From: REEB95 sp963785735
GTDB taxonomy: Bacteria; Pseudomonadota; Alphaproteobacteria; ATCC43930; CGMCC-115725
Length of the DNA stretch: 64,000 nucleotides
Direction of reading: 5' to 3'
NCBI GenBank assembly: GCA_963785735.1
Contig: CAWAWJ010000001.1
Coordinates: 1,426,001 to 1,490,000, forward strand
Program-made: the position numbers and the translations under genes
In this document: positions 18,581-26,886 of the stretch, piece by piece
How positions within the stretch are numbered: position 1 is the stretch's first letter
Layout of the letters: every line of letters begins with the position of its first letter
The notes under the pieces: model-generated
What the model was told of the DNA's origin: nothing
The model's input: only the letters and a program-made list of their open reading frames with translations
Database searches by the model: none

Positions 18581-20392
18581 TTGAGCTTCGAGACCTCGTC
18601 CCGCAAAGCCGCATCCGCGCCCGTCCACGCCTCGCTGCCGCTGCTGCGCCGGCTAATCCGCGAATTCTTGCAACCCTATGTCGGGCGGCTTGGGCTGGCG
18701 CTCCTATGCATGGGCGTGATGGCGGCCGCGACCGCGGCCAATGCCTGGCTGATGCAGCCGGTGCTCGACCGCATCTTCGTCGCGCACGACGAAAGACTGC
18801 TGCTCGTCATTCCGGCGGTGGTGATCGTGCTCGCCTTCCTCAAGGGCTTCGCCAATTACGGCCAGACGGTGATGATGACGCATGTCGGCCAGCGCGTCGT
18901 CGCCGACATCCAGGGTTCGCTCTTCGCGCGCATCATGCGCGCCGATCTCGCCTTCTTTCACGAGAATCCGACCGGCACCCTGATCTCGCGCTTCACCGTC
19001 GATGCCGGCATGCTGCGCGGCGCGGCGACCGATCTGCTCGCCAGCATCGGCCGCGAGGCGATGACCGCATTGTTCCTGGTCGCGCTCATGTTTTACCAGG
19101 ACTGGGTGCTGGCGCTGATCGCCGCGGTGGTGTTCCCGGTCGCCTTCCGGCCGATCATCAGCATCGGGCGGCGCATGCGCCGCATCTCTGCCAACACCCA
19201 GGTCGAGATCGGATTGCTGATGACGCTGTTGAGCCAGAGCTTCCAGGGCGCGCGCCACGTCAAGGCCTATGGCATGGAGGCCTACGAGACCACGCGGGCG
19301 CGCGGCCTGATCGACAAATTGTTCAACATCACCCAGCGCGCCGCCCGCATCCGCGCCATCGCTTCGCCGCTGATGGAAACCCTGGGCGGCGTCGCCGTGG
19401 CGCTTGTGATCCTCTATGGCGGCCACCAGGTGCTGAGCGGACAGCGCACGCCGGGCGCCTTCTTCTCCTTCATCACCGCGCTTCTGCTGGCCTATCAGCC
19501 GCTCAAAAGCCTCGCCGGCCTCAACGCCAGCATGCAGGAAGGCCTGGCCGCGGCGCAGCGCATCTTCGCCGTGCTCGACATCGAGCCGGCGATCCAGGAC
19601 AAGCCCGGCGCGGCCAATCTGGCGGTGGCGGGCGGCGAGATCCGCTTCGACCGGGTGGAGTTCATCTACGCCAACGGCACCCCCGCGCTCAAGGGCGTCA
19701 ACCTGACCGCGCTCGCCGGCAAGCGCGTGGCGCTGGTCGGGCCCTCGGGCGCCGGCAAGTCGACCGTGCTCAATCTGGTGCCGCGCTTCTACGACGTGGC
19801 CGCGGGCCGCATCACCGTGGACGGCCAGGATGTGCGCGACGTCAAGCTGGCGAGCCTGCGCGCGGCGATCGCGCTGGTAAGCCAGGAAGTGACGCTGTTC
19901 GACGACACGGTCAAGGCCAACATCGCCTATGGGCGCTTTGACGCAAGCGACGCCGAGATCGTGGCATCCGCCAAGGCCGCCGCCGCCGACGAGTTCATCC
20001 GCGCGCTTCCCCAGGGCTACGACACCGCGGTGGGCGAGCACGGCGTCCGGCTTTCGGGCGGGCAGCGCCAGCGCATCGCCATCGCCCGCGCCATGCTCAA
20101 GAACGCGCCGATCCTTTTGCTCGACGAGGCCACCTCGTCGCTCGATGCCGAAAGCGAGCGTCAGGTGCAGGCGGCGCTCGACACGCTGATGCGCGGCCGC
20201 ACCAGCGTGGTCATCGCCCACCGGCTTTCGACCGTGATCGGCGCCGATCTGATCTATGTGATGGAAGACGGCAAGGTGGTGGAGCAAGGCAAGCACGCCG
20301 ACTTGCTTCGGCGCGAGGGCGTCTATGCGCGGCTCTATGCGCTGCAATTCGCCGATCAAGCGGCGCCCCGGGCGATGGTTGCGGGAGACTAG
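18581..20392 (+). CDS. msbA: Lipid A export ABC transporter, permease/ATPase MsbA-like
   Basis: A 603-residue half-transporter. Residues 25-330 form a six-helix exporter membrane domain and 345-590 form the ATPase. Visible motifs are Walker A GPSGAGKST, the ABC signature LSGGQRQRIAIARAM, Walker B ILLLDEATSS and the H-loop IAHRLST. MsbA-type proteins flip lipid A-core to the outer leaflet of the inner membrane, and the neighbouring glycosyltransferase fits an LPS role, although other lipid exporters share these motifs. The start is a TTG at 18581 with AGGGA about nine bases upstream; there is no ATG nearby. Confidence 0.88.
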   Translation: MSFETSSRKAASAPVHASLPLLRRLIREFLQPYVGRLGLALLCMGVMAAATAANAWLMQPVLDRIFVAHDERLLLVIPAVVIVLAFLKGFANYGQTVMMTHVGQRVVADIQGSLFARIMRADLAFFHENPTGTLISRFTVDAGMLRGAATDLLASIGREAMTALFLVALMFYQDWVLALIAAVVFPVAFRPIISIGRRMRRISANTQVEIGLLMTLLSQSFQGARHVKAYGMEAYETTRARGLIDKLFNITQRAARIRAIASPLMETLGGVAVALVILYGGHQVLSGQRTPGAFFSFITALLLAYQPLKSLAGLNASMQEGLAAAQRIFAVLDIEPAIQDKPGAANLAVAGGEIRFDRVEFIYANGTPALKGVNLTALAGKRVALVGPSGAGKSTVLNLVPRFYDVAAGRITVDGQDVRDVKLASLRAAIALVSQEVTLFDDTVKANIAYGRFDASDAEIVASAKAAAADEFIRALPQGYDTAVGEHGVRLSGGQRQRIAIARAMLKNAPILLLDEATSSLDAESERQVQAALDTLMRGRTSVVIAHRLSTVIGADLIYVMEDGKVVEQGKHADLLRREGVYARLYALQFADQAAPRAMVAGD

Positions 20393-20419
20393 TTCCCCGC
20401 CCTGGGCTTGGACAGAAGT

Positions 20420-21319
20420 TTAACGTTTGGCTTCACCGAACGCTTCGAGGGTCGAGGCGAGGAATGGCGCAACGACACTCGACGGCCCAAGTTTCGCCAG
20501 CGCATAGAGCCAGAACCAGCGCGAAGCGAACGAAGAACCCATGCGCCGGCGTTGCCATTTCCAAGCGCGGCCGAAGGCGCGCTCGACGGCCCTGCGGCGG
20601 ACACGCCAAGGAAGGTCCGGCGTCTCGGCCAGAAAGTAGATGATCGCGCGGTTGGTTTGGAACAGCATGTGCCGCTGATCATCGCTCATCCGGCCTCCGA
20701 TGCCCTGTGGACACGCACAGACCTGAGCATCGATCGCCGCGACAGTGCGGTTTCGCGTGAGACGCAAGAACAACGACAGATCGACGACGGTAAGGCGCGG
20801 ATCGGCGCCGCCCACGGCCCAATAGACCGCGCGATCAATCAGCGTCGGACTGACATTGCAGGGGACGTTCATGAGGCATTCGGAAAACAGATCGCGCCGG
20901 TACGGCATAGTTTCGGCCGTGCTTGGCGGCGTGAAAATGAGGGGCCGATCGGGGTAATAGGGCATGATCGTGCCCAGCGCCACCTTGGCGTCGAGCGCGG
21001 ATGCCGCGTCGAGCAAGAGCCGTCCGCACCACGGCGCGAGCACGTCGTCGCCGTCGACGAGCTTGAGCCAGGGGAGCGTCGCCAGGCGCACTCCGGCGTT
21101 GGTCGCGCCGACGAGGCCGGCGTTCGGCTGGTGGACGACGCGCACCTCCTTGCGGCCGGCGCAAAGACGGTCGAGCGCCTCCGCGGAGCCGTCGGTCGAG
21201 CCATCGTCGATGATGATGAATTCGCGCGCGAAATCGCCTTCTTGGCCGAACAGCCCTTCGAGCACGCGAGGCAGATGGGGCTTCTTGTTATAGACGGTGA
21301 CGACGAATGAAACGCCGGT
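20420..21319 (-). CDS. Family 2 glycosyltransferase
   Basis: A 299-residue GT-A enzyme. The N-terminus VSFVVTVYNKKPHLPRVLEG is the classic GT2 start; EFIIIDDGSTDGSAEAL follows, and the metal-binding DxD region is KLVDGDDVLAPW at about residue 95. It probably adds a sugar to LPS core or another surface glycan. The frame is open 13 codons upstream, but the ATG at 21319 gives the family N-terminus. It converges on msbA, and a broken 5' piece of yajQ lies just upstream in the same orientation. Confidence 0.88.
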   Translation of the reverse strand, partial: TGVSFVVTVYNKKPHLPRVLEGLFGQEGDFAREFIIIDDGSTDGSAEALDRLCAGRKEVRVVHQPNAGLVGATNAGVRLATLPWLKLVDGDDVLAPWCGRLLLDAASALDAKVALGTIMPYYPDRPLIFTPPSTAETMPYRRDLFSECLMNVPCNVSPTLIDRAVYWAVGGADPRLTVVDLSLFLRLTRNRTVAAIDAQVCACPQGIGGRMSDDQRHMLFQTNRAIIYFLAETPDLPWRVRRRAVERAFGRAWKWQRRRMGSSFASRWFWLYALAKLGPSSVVAPFLASTLEAFGEAKR

Positions 21320-21370
21320 CATGACGGCCAAATGGCGGAGCCCGGCTTTTCTCGCCACAGCAGTATCGGA

Positions 21371-21561
21371 TAGAGCGCTATCTCCTCGCGCGCGATGCTC
21401 GATTTCGAACCATTGAAGTCGAAGCGCGGGGCTATCCCGCGCGCCAAGCCCTGGAGCGCGTTCTCCACCTCGGCCAGATCGGGCCGCGAGACGATGTTGA
21501 AGCTCGGCATGACGTTTCTTTGCCCTTCGCCTTGACCTAGGCTCGGGGCCGATTTATAGCG
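21371..21561 (-). pseudogene. Degenerate 5' part of yajQ
   Basis: About 190 bases match the intact yajQ 5' region and its upstream leader (18250-18441) at roughly 85-90% by eye, including the start MPSFNIVSRPDLAEVENALQG and RFDFNGSKSSIAREEIAL. The similarity ends after about 50 codons, where the sequence turns into the region before the GT2 gene. The leader TTTATAGCGC is also conserved. Together with the 3' fragment at 16203 it looks like a second yajQ copy split apart by the intervening block. Confidence 0.87.
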
Positions 21562-21591
21562 CGGCAAGGCGCGCGCCGCCAGGGAGGGGAT

Positions 21592-21986
21592 ATGCAGCGT
21601 TTGGCGCTCGCTTTTGCCGGGCTCACCGGGCGATTTCGGTCGCGGGCGACGCGGCCGCGCGCCATCTGCTCGCTTTCGATCCCGCGCGCGCCGAGCTCGC
21701 CTCGACGGCGGCGCATTACGGTCTCCTCCACGCCTTGGCGTTGCTGGGTTTGGCCGCTCTGCCGCGTCACGCCGCGCCCGGCGCCGCGCGTTGGAGCCTG
21801 GCGGCGTCTTGCGGCTGCTTCATCGGCGGGATTTTATTGTTCTGCGGCGGCCTCGGTCTGGCGGCGGCGGGATTCCCGCAAGCGGTCCGGGCGGCGCCGG
21901 TGGGCGGCTCGTTGTTCATTCTCGGCTGGGCGGCGCTCTTTGCCGCGGCGCTGGCCTCGGTCAGTAAAGCGCCGCCGGCACCTTGA
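21592..21986 (+). pseudogene. DUF423 family membrane protein with a frameshift
   Basis: The ATG at 21592 encodes MQRLALAFAGLTG, the usual start of DUF423 proteins. After codon 13 the frame is lost, and the expected continuation AISVAGDAAARHLLAFD, then AAHYGLLHALALLGLAALP and VGGSLFILGWAALFAAAL, is read from 21630 in another frame. One missing G in a GGG run would repair it. The full product would be about 130 residues with four membrane helices; function unknown. Its stop lies 26 bases inside the 3' end of the convergent TAXI gene. Confidence 0.78.
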
Positions 21987-22944
21987 TGCCGATCTCGGCG
22001 TAGTAGCGCAGCGCGCCGTGGTGCAGCTTGACGCCGAGCGAGGCCAGATAGGCGGGCACGATCTCGGCCCAAGCCGGGTTTTTCTTGGCGAGCGCGAAGC
22101 GCTGCGACCAGAACGCCTTGGTGAGCGCATAGGCCTCGGCGTCCGTCATGTTGAATCGCGTATAGACGCCGGCGGGCATGGCGAGGGTGGCGACCTCATA
22201 ATCGATTCCGGGATAGGTTCCCTTGGGGATCAGAATGCCGGCGGTGCTGTCGTCGGCGGCGCGGATTTTGGCGATGAGCGCCGGGGACAGGCTCAAAATC
22301 CGGATCGGCACGGCGCGGGCCAGATCCGTCACCGCTTGCAGGGGATAGAAGCCGGTCAGCGCCAGCCCATTGACCTGGTTCGCCTTCAGCGCCGCCGGCG
22401 CGCCGGCCATGTCGGTGTCGATCAATTGCACCGATTTGTCGATCCCCAGGGTCTGCAACGCCTCCTCGGTGACGCGCTCGCCCAAACTGCCCTTGTTGCC
22501 GGCGATGAGCGAATGCCCGGCGAGATCGGCGAGGGTCTTGATGGCGCTGTCGCGGCGCACGATCCAGTGGATCGTCTGAGCCGGGATCGGGAACAAGCCG
22601 CGGATCTCGTCGTAGCGCGGATCCGGATCGAACGGCTTGTCGCCGCGCCGCGCCTGGGCGATCACGCCGGGTGACGCGGTGAAGATGTAATGCTCGTCCT
22701 CGGTTAGGGAATCGATGACGTTCTGCACCGAGCCCTGGCTTTCCTCCACCACCAGGGTGAAGGCGCCGTTCCCGGCCAGGGCCAGGGCTTCGGCGAATTG
22801 CTTGGCGAGCGCGTAATTCGGGCTGTCGGCCTTGCCGGCGTGAACGGTGATGGTCGTTTCCGCCGCGTCCGGATTCCCGCCGGGAAAGACGGCAAGGAAG
22901 ACCGCGGCGCACAACCCGGCCGCCAATGCCCGTATTCGTTTCAC
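21961..22944 (-). CDS. TAXI family TRAP transporter solute-binding protein
   Basis: A 327-residue protein with a signal peptide (MKRIRALAAGLCAAVFLAV, cleavage near residue 28) and the TAXI family pattern: ITVHAGKADSPNYALAKQF, SQGSVQNVIDSL, SLGERVTEEALQTLGI and a C-terminal YYAEIGIKVP. It would bind a carboxylate-type ligand in the periplasm and pass it to a TRAP permease. No TRAP membrane subunit is encoded nearby, so it is an orphan here. It converges on the DUF423 gene with a short overlap. Confidence 0.85.
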   Translation of the reverse strand: MKRIRALAAGLCAAVFLAVFPGGNPDAAETTITVHAGKADSPNYALAKQFAEALALAGNGAFTLVVEESQGSVQNVIDSLTEDEHYIFTASPGVIAQARRGDKPFDPDPRYDEIRGLFPIPAQTIHWIVRRDSAIKTLADLAGHSLIAGNKGSLGERVTEEALQTLGIDKSVQLIDTDMAGAPAALKANQVNGLALTGFYPLQAVTDLARAVPIRILSLSPALIAKIRAADDSTAGILIPKGTYPGIDYEVATLAMPAGVYTRFNMTDAEAYALTKAFWSQRFALAKKNPAWAEIVPAYLASLGVKLHHGALRYYAEIGIKVPAALY

Positions 22945-23090
22945 GCCAACCGACCGTTCGCCGCCCGTTTCAAACGCCGCGCCTTTTGATTTTGGGCGCG
23001 GGCGCTATAGAGCTACTGCGCCGCGCGCCATGCCGCAAGCCCCGTTCGGCCCATTGGCGGCACCCGCGCCATTATGCGACACTCGCCCGC

Positions 23091-24017
23091 ATGACCACGC
23101 TGCTGATGACCCACAAGGCCTGTCTCGCCCACGATACCGGCGGCCATCATCCGGAAAGCCCCGCGCGGCTCCAGGCGGTGCTCGACGGGCTCTCCGGCCC
23201 GGCCTTCGCCAAGCTCGGCCACCGCCAGGCGCCCGCGGCCGATCTCGCCGACATCGCGCGCGTCCATCCGCGCGCCTTCGTCGACGCGCTCATTGCCGCC
23301 GTGCCGAAGAGCGATTACGCCGCGGTCGACGCCGACACCATCCTGTCGCCGGGCTCGGGCGAGGCGGCGTTGCGCGCGGCGAGCGCGGTGGTGGCCGCGG
23401 TCGACGCCGTGATGGAGGGACAAGCGCGCAACGCCTTTTGCGCCGTGCGCCCGCCCGGCCATCACGCCGAGCCGCAGCACCCGATGGGCTTCTGCCTCTT
23501 CAACAACGTCGCCATCGGCGCCCAGCGCGCGCGTGGCCATCACAAGCTCGAACGCGTCGCCATCGTCGATTTCGACGTTCATCACGGCAACGGGACCCAG
23601 GCCATGTTCGAGGACGACCCCGCCGTGTTCTTCGCCTCCACGCACCAATCGCCGCTCTATCCCGGCACCGGGGCATCGAGCGAGCGCGGCGTCGGCAACA
23701 TCGTCAACGTGCCGCTGCGGCCCAATTCCGGCTCGGCCGAGTTCCGCCATGCCATGAGCGGTACCATCCTGCCGGCGCTGGAGAAATTCCGGCCGGATTT
23801 CGTCCTGGTTTCGGCGGGCTTCGACGCGCATCGCGCCGACCCGCTGGCGCAGCTCAATCTCGAAGAGGCGGATTACGCCTGGGTGACCGAGCGGCTGCTC
23901 GAAGCGGCGGGGCGGCACGCCAAGGGCCGTCTGGTCTCGACTCTCGAAGGCGGCTACGACCTCGGCGCCCTCTCGGCCTCGGCCGAGGCCCATGTCGCGG
24001 CGTTGATGGCCGCCTGA
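23091..24017 (+). CDS. Histone deacetylase family protein (acetoin utilisation/acetylpolyamine hydrolase type)
   Basis: A 308-residue zinc hydrolase. Key segments are RPPGHHAEPQHPMGFCLFNN (catalytic His pair), VDFDVHHGNGTQ (zinc ligands Asp and His) and VSAGFDAHRADPLAQL (third ligand). Bacterial members deacetylate polyamines or acetylated proteins. The start is the ATG at 23091, giving MTTLLMTHKACLAHDTGGHH. It heads a run with xseB and ispA, a gene order common in Rhodospirillales. Substrate not determined. Confidence 0.9.
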   Translation: MTTLLMTHKACLAHDTGGHHPESPARLQAVLDGLSGPAFAKLGHRQAPAADLADIARVHPRAFVDALIAAVPKSDYAAVDADTILSPGSGEAALRAASAVVAAVDAVMEGQARNAFCAVRPPGHHAEPQHPMGFCLFNNVAIGAQRARGHHKLERVAIVDFDVHHGNGTQAMFEDDPAVFFASTHQSPLYPGTGASSERGVGNIVNVPLRPNSGSAEFRHAMSGTILPALEKFRPDFVLVSAGFDAHRADPLAQLNLEEADYAWVTERLLEAAGRHAKGRLVSTLEGGYDLGALSASAEAHVAALMAA

Positions 24018-24066
24018 CCCTTCTGGCGCTTGCCGGATCGCGGCCCGGCCCATAAAGTGTGATCCG

Positions 24067-24321
24067 ATGGCTCAAACCCCGAAAACCACGCCCGAGATCG
24101 CCAAGCTCAGCTTCGAGGACGCCTTGAAGGAACTCGAGGACATCGTCAAGCGGCTGGAGACCGGAAGCGCCAAGCTCGACGACGCGCTCGCCTCTTACGA
24201 GCGCGGCGCGCTGTTGAAGCGCCATTGTGAATCGAAGCTGCGCGAGGCGCAGGCGCGCATCGACAAGATCGTGCTGGGCGCCGACGGCAAGCCCGCGACG
24301 GAGCCGATGGCCCTTGATTGA
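24067..24321 (+). CDS. xseB: Exodeoxyribonuclease VII small subunit
   Basis: An 84-residue protein with the XseB core: LSFEDALKELEDIVKRLETG, then LDDALASYERGALLKRHCE and the terminal coiled-coil. It forms exonuclease VII with XseA, which degrades single-stranded DNA; xseA is not in the window. Its last codons overlap the TTG start of ispA, consistent with translational coupling. Confidence 0.93.
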   Translation: MAQTPKTTPEIAKLSFEDALKELEDIVKRLETGSAKLDDALASYERGALLKRHCESKLREAQARIDKIVLGADGKPATEPMALD

Positions 24322-25228
24322 AGATCTCTGGGAGCCGGGCACGCGCTTCACGGACGCGCTGGCCGATACGGCCAAGCTCACCGATGCCTCGCTCGAACGC
24401 CTGATCGTCATTCCCGACGGCTATGAAGCGCGCGTGTTCGAGGCGATGCGTTACGCCGCGCTGGCGCCGGGCAAGCGGCTGCGCCCGTTCCTGGTGCTGG
24501 CGAGCGCGCAGCTCTTCGCCGTGGCGCGGCGCAGCGCGTTACAGGCAGCCTGCGCGGTCGAGATGGTGCATGCCTATTCGCTCGTCCATGACGATCTTCC
24601 GGCCATGGACGACAGCGATCTGCGGCGCGGCCGCCCCACCGTGCACAAGGCCTTCGACGAGGCGACCGCGGTGCTGGCGGGCGACGGTCTCCTCACCCTC
24701 GCTTTCGAGGTGCTGGCGCAACCCGACACCCATGGCGATCCGGCGGTACGCTGCGAACTGGTCGCGGCGCTGGCGGCCGCTTCCGGGTGCAACGGCATGG
24801 TCGGCGGCCAGATGTTCGATCTTATCGCCGAACATCGCCCCGAGCTCGACATCGGCGCGATCACGCGCCTCCAGCGCCTGAAGACCGGCGCGCTCATCGC
24901 CTACTCCTGCGAGGCGGGCGCCATCCTGGGCAAGGCCTCGACCGAGGCGCGCATGGCGCTCCGGGGCTACGCGCATGATCTGGGACTCGCCTTCCAGATC
25001 GCCGACGATTTGCTCGACGTCGAAGGCTCCGCGGACAAGACCGGGAAGCCGGTGGGCCGTGACGCCGCCGCCGGCAAGGCAACCTTCGTCTCGATCCTGG
25101 GCGTCGAGCGCGCCCGCGCCCAGGCCCAGGCGCTCATCACGCAAGCGGTCGCTCATCTTGATTTGTTCCAGGAAAGGGCCGAACTTCTGCGCCAGGCGGC
25201 CCGCTTCGTCGTCGACCGCCGCGCCTGA
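24314..25228 (+). CDS. ispA: Polyprenyl (farnesyl/geranyl) diphosphate synthase
   Basis: A 304-residue short-chain trans-prenyltransferase. The first Asp-rich motif is in HDDLPAMDDSDLRRG and the second in IADDLLDVEGSADKTGK; GKRLRPFLVLAS precedes them. It condenses IPP with allylic diphosphates to give FPP, the precursor of squalene and hence hopanoids. The start is most likely the TTG at 24314, inside the end of xseB; the open frame continues upstream only within xseB. dxs, often next in this order, is not present. Confidence 0.92.
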   Translation: MIEDLWEPGTRFTDALADTAKLTDASLERLIVIPDGYEARVFEAMRYAALAPGKRLRPFLVLASAQLFAVARRSALQAACAVEMVHAYSLVHDDLPAMDDSDLRRGRPTVHKAFDEATAVLAGDGLLTLAFEVLAQPDTHGDPAVRCELVAALAAASGCNGMVGGQMFDLIAEHRPELDIGAITRLQRLKTGALIAYSCEAGAILGKASTEARMALRGYAHDLGLAFQIADDLLDVEGSADKTGKPVGRDAAAGKATFVSILGVERARAQAQALITQAVAHLDLFQERAELLRQAARFVVDRRA

Positions 25229-25248
25229 AAAAAGCCCGAATTGAGGAT

Positions 25249-25875
25249 ATGAATAGCCGCATGATTTCCCGCCGCCTTCTCTTGTGCAGCTTGGCCGTGG
25301 CATCCTTCGCGCCGCCGCTCGAGGCCTTCGCCGCCGGCGACACTGGGCCCGCGGCGCAAGTGCAATCCTTCTACGACACGCTCCTGCAGGCGATGAAGGG
25401 CGGCGCCAAGCTGGGCTTCAAGGGACGGCGCGATCTGCTGGCGCCGGTGATCGAGCACAGCTTCGACTTGCCGCTGATGACCCGGCTCACGACCGGCCTG
25501 GAATGGCAAAATCTTTCCGCCGAGGATCAGCAAAAACTGGTCGCGGCGTTCAGCGAATTCAGCATCGCGACATATGCGAGCCAGTTCGACGATTATTCCG
25601 GCGAGCGTTTCGAGGTCGATCCGAATCCCGTCAAGACCGAGAGTGGCGATGTCGTGGTCAAGACCAAGCTCGTCCAGGTCAAGGACGATCCGGTGCAGCT
25701 CGATTATCTGATGCGCCAGAGCGCGGCCGGCTGGAAGATCATCGATATCTATTTGAGCGGCACGATCAGCCAGCTTGCCGCCCGCCGCTCCGAATTCTCG
25801 ACGGTGCTGCGGCGCGACGGCATCGCCGGGCTCATCAATCTGCTGCACCAGAAGACCGCCCAGCTCGCGGGCTGA
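25249..25875 (+). CDS. hpnM: MlaC/Ttg2D-type periplasmic lipid-binding protein (HpnM-like)
   Basis: A 208-residue exported protein; the N-terminus MISRRLLLCSLAVASF with a twin-arginine-like RR and a cleavage site near AFA is a signal peptide. The core has AAQVQSFYDTLLQAM, LTTGLEWQNLSAEDQ, VVKTKLVQVKDDPVQLDYLM and GWKIIDIYLSGTISQLAARR, the MlaC/HpnM pattern. Such proteins shuttle phospholipids or hopanoids across the periplasm. It follows ispA by 20 bases and converges on mlaA, its likely partner. Confidence 0.88.
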   Translation: MNSRMISRRLLLCSLAVASFAPPLEAFAAGDTGPAAQVQSFYDTLLQAMKGGAKLGFKGRRDLLAPVIEHSFDLPLMTRLTTGLEWQNLSAEDQQKLVAAFSEFSIATYASQFDDYSGERFEVDPNPVKTESGDVVVKTKLVQVKDDPVQLDYLMRQSAAGWKIIDIYLSGTISQLAARRSEFSTVLRRDGIAGLINLLHQKTAQLAG

Positions 25876-25879
25876 GCGG

Positions 25880-26695
25880 TTATTGCTGCTTGTTTTTCTG
25901 CAGATCGAGCGAGGTCTGCGACCGCGTTCCCGGATCGATATAAAGGCTGTTCAGATCCTTGACTGGCGCGGGTTGCCCGTTGCGCAACTCGGCCGCCCGG
26001 TGCTGGCGGAAGAGGCTCCGCATTTGGGCGTAATAGTCGAGCGAATTCTTCTTGATGTCGTTGATTGTGTCGATGTTGCGCGCGCGCTCGTCCGTGCCCC
26101 AGGCGATGTAGCGGTACCAGGTGGCGCCGCCATGGCCGTAATGCGAGGCGAGCCAGCCGAAGGGATCCATCTCGCCGTCGACCGCGGTGCCGATCGCGTC
26201 GCGCGGGTTGGAGGGGCCGAGGATCGGCAGCACAAGATAGGGGCCTTCCGGGAAGCCGTAATGGTAAAGCGTCTGGCCGAAATCGCCGGTCTGCTCGGGC
26301 AATCCCGTGCTGGTCGCGATGTCGAACATGCCGCCGAAGCCGAAGGTGGTGTTGGCGGTGAAGCGGCCCATCGTGATGTCGGCGCGATGGAATTCGCCTT
26401 GCAAGATGTCGTCGGCGAACACCACCGGCTCGTTCAGATTGTCGAGGAAATGGCGCATCATGTTGCGGCTGAATTGCGGAAACACGAAGACGTAGCTTTG
26501 TGCCACCGGTTTGAACAAAAGGGTGTCGAGCCAGTCGTTGAAGCCGAAGAAGAATCAATTCATCGGCTCGAACCGGTCATTGGTGGCGTCGAAATCGGCG
26601 CGGCCGGCCGGGTCCGTGGGCGGCGTGGCGCAGCCTGCGAGCACGATGAGGGCTCCCGCGAGGAGGAGCCGGAGATGGCGGTTGGCGGCGCGCAC
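25880..26695 (-). pseudogene. mlaA: MlaA/VacJ outer-membrane lipoprotein with in-frame TGA
   Basis: The GTG at 26695 begins RAANRHLRLLLAGALIVLAGC, a lipoprotein signal with lipobox LAGC. The mature start DATNDRFEPMN is the MlaA pattern, but the next codon is TGA (26555-26557) where the family has Arg (EPMNR). The same frame then continues without break through FFFGFNDWLDTLLFKPVAQ, VFPQFSRNMMRHFLDNLNEP and GPSNPRDAIGTAVDGE to 25880. A single CGA-to-TGA change explains it. If real, no full MlaA is made unless an internal start is used; it may equally be a sequence error. MlaA takes phospholipids from the outer leaflet for return by the Mla system. Confidence 0.85.
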
Positions 26696-26886
26696 GTCGG
26701 AAACCGGCTTCGTCCTTGTTATGGTTGGAATAATTCCCCCGATCCGAAGCCGTATGGTTGACAATGGGGGGGCCGAATGCAACAGCATTTTAGCCACGCC
26801 CATCATATGGTTGCCCGGAGTGATTTTTTAATCACGCATCGCGGTCAAAGGCGGTGTGTTCGCAAACCGGATGCGCAGGGAGGGGG

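Noticed and set aside
18704..20359. 551-codon open frame on the minus strand across msbA
   Set aside because: It mirrors the GC-biased third positions of msbA, encodes no recognisable domain and is rich in Arg, His and Ala; msbA is unambiguous on the plus strand.
26555..26557. TGA read as selenocysteine or tryptophan in mlaA
   Set aside because: The family residue is Arg, TGA ends many genes in this window normally, and no SECIS-like hairpin was noticed downstream.
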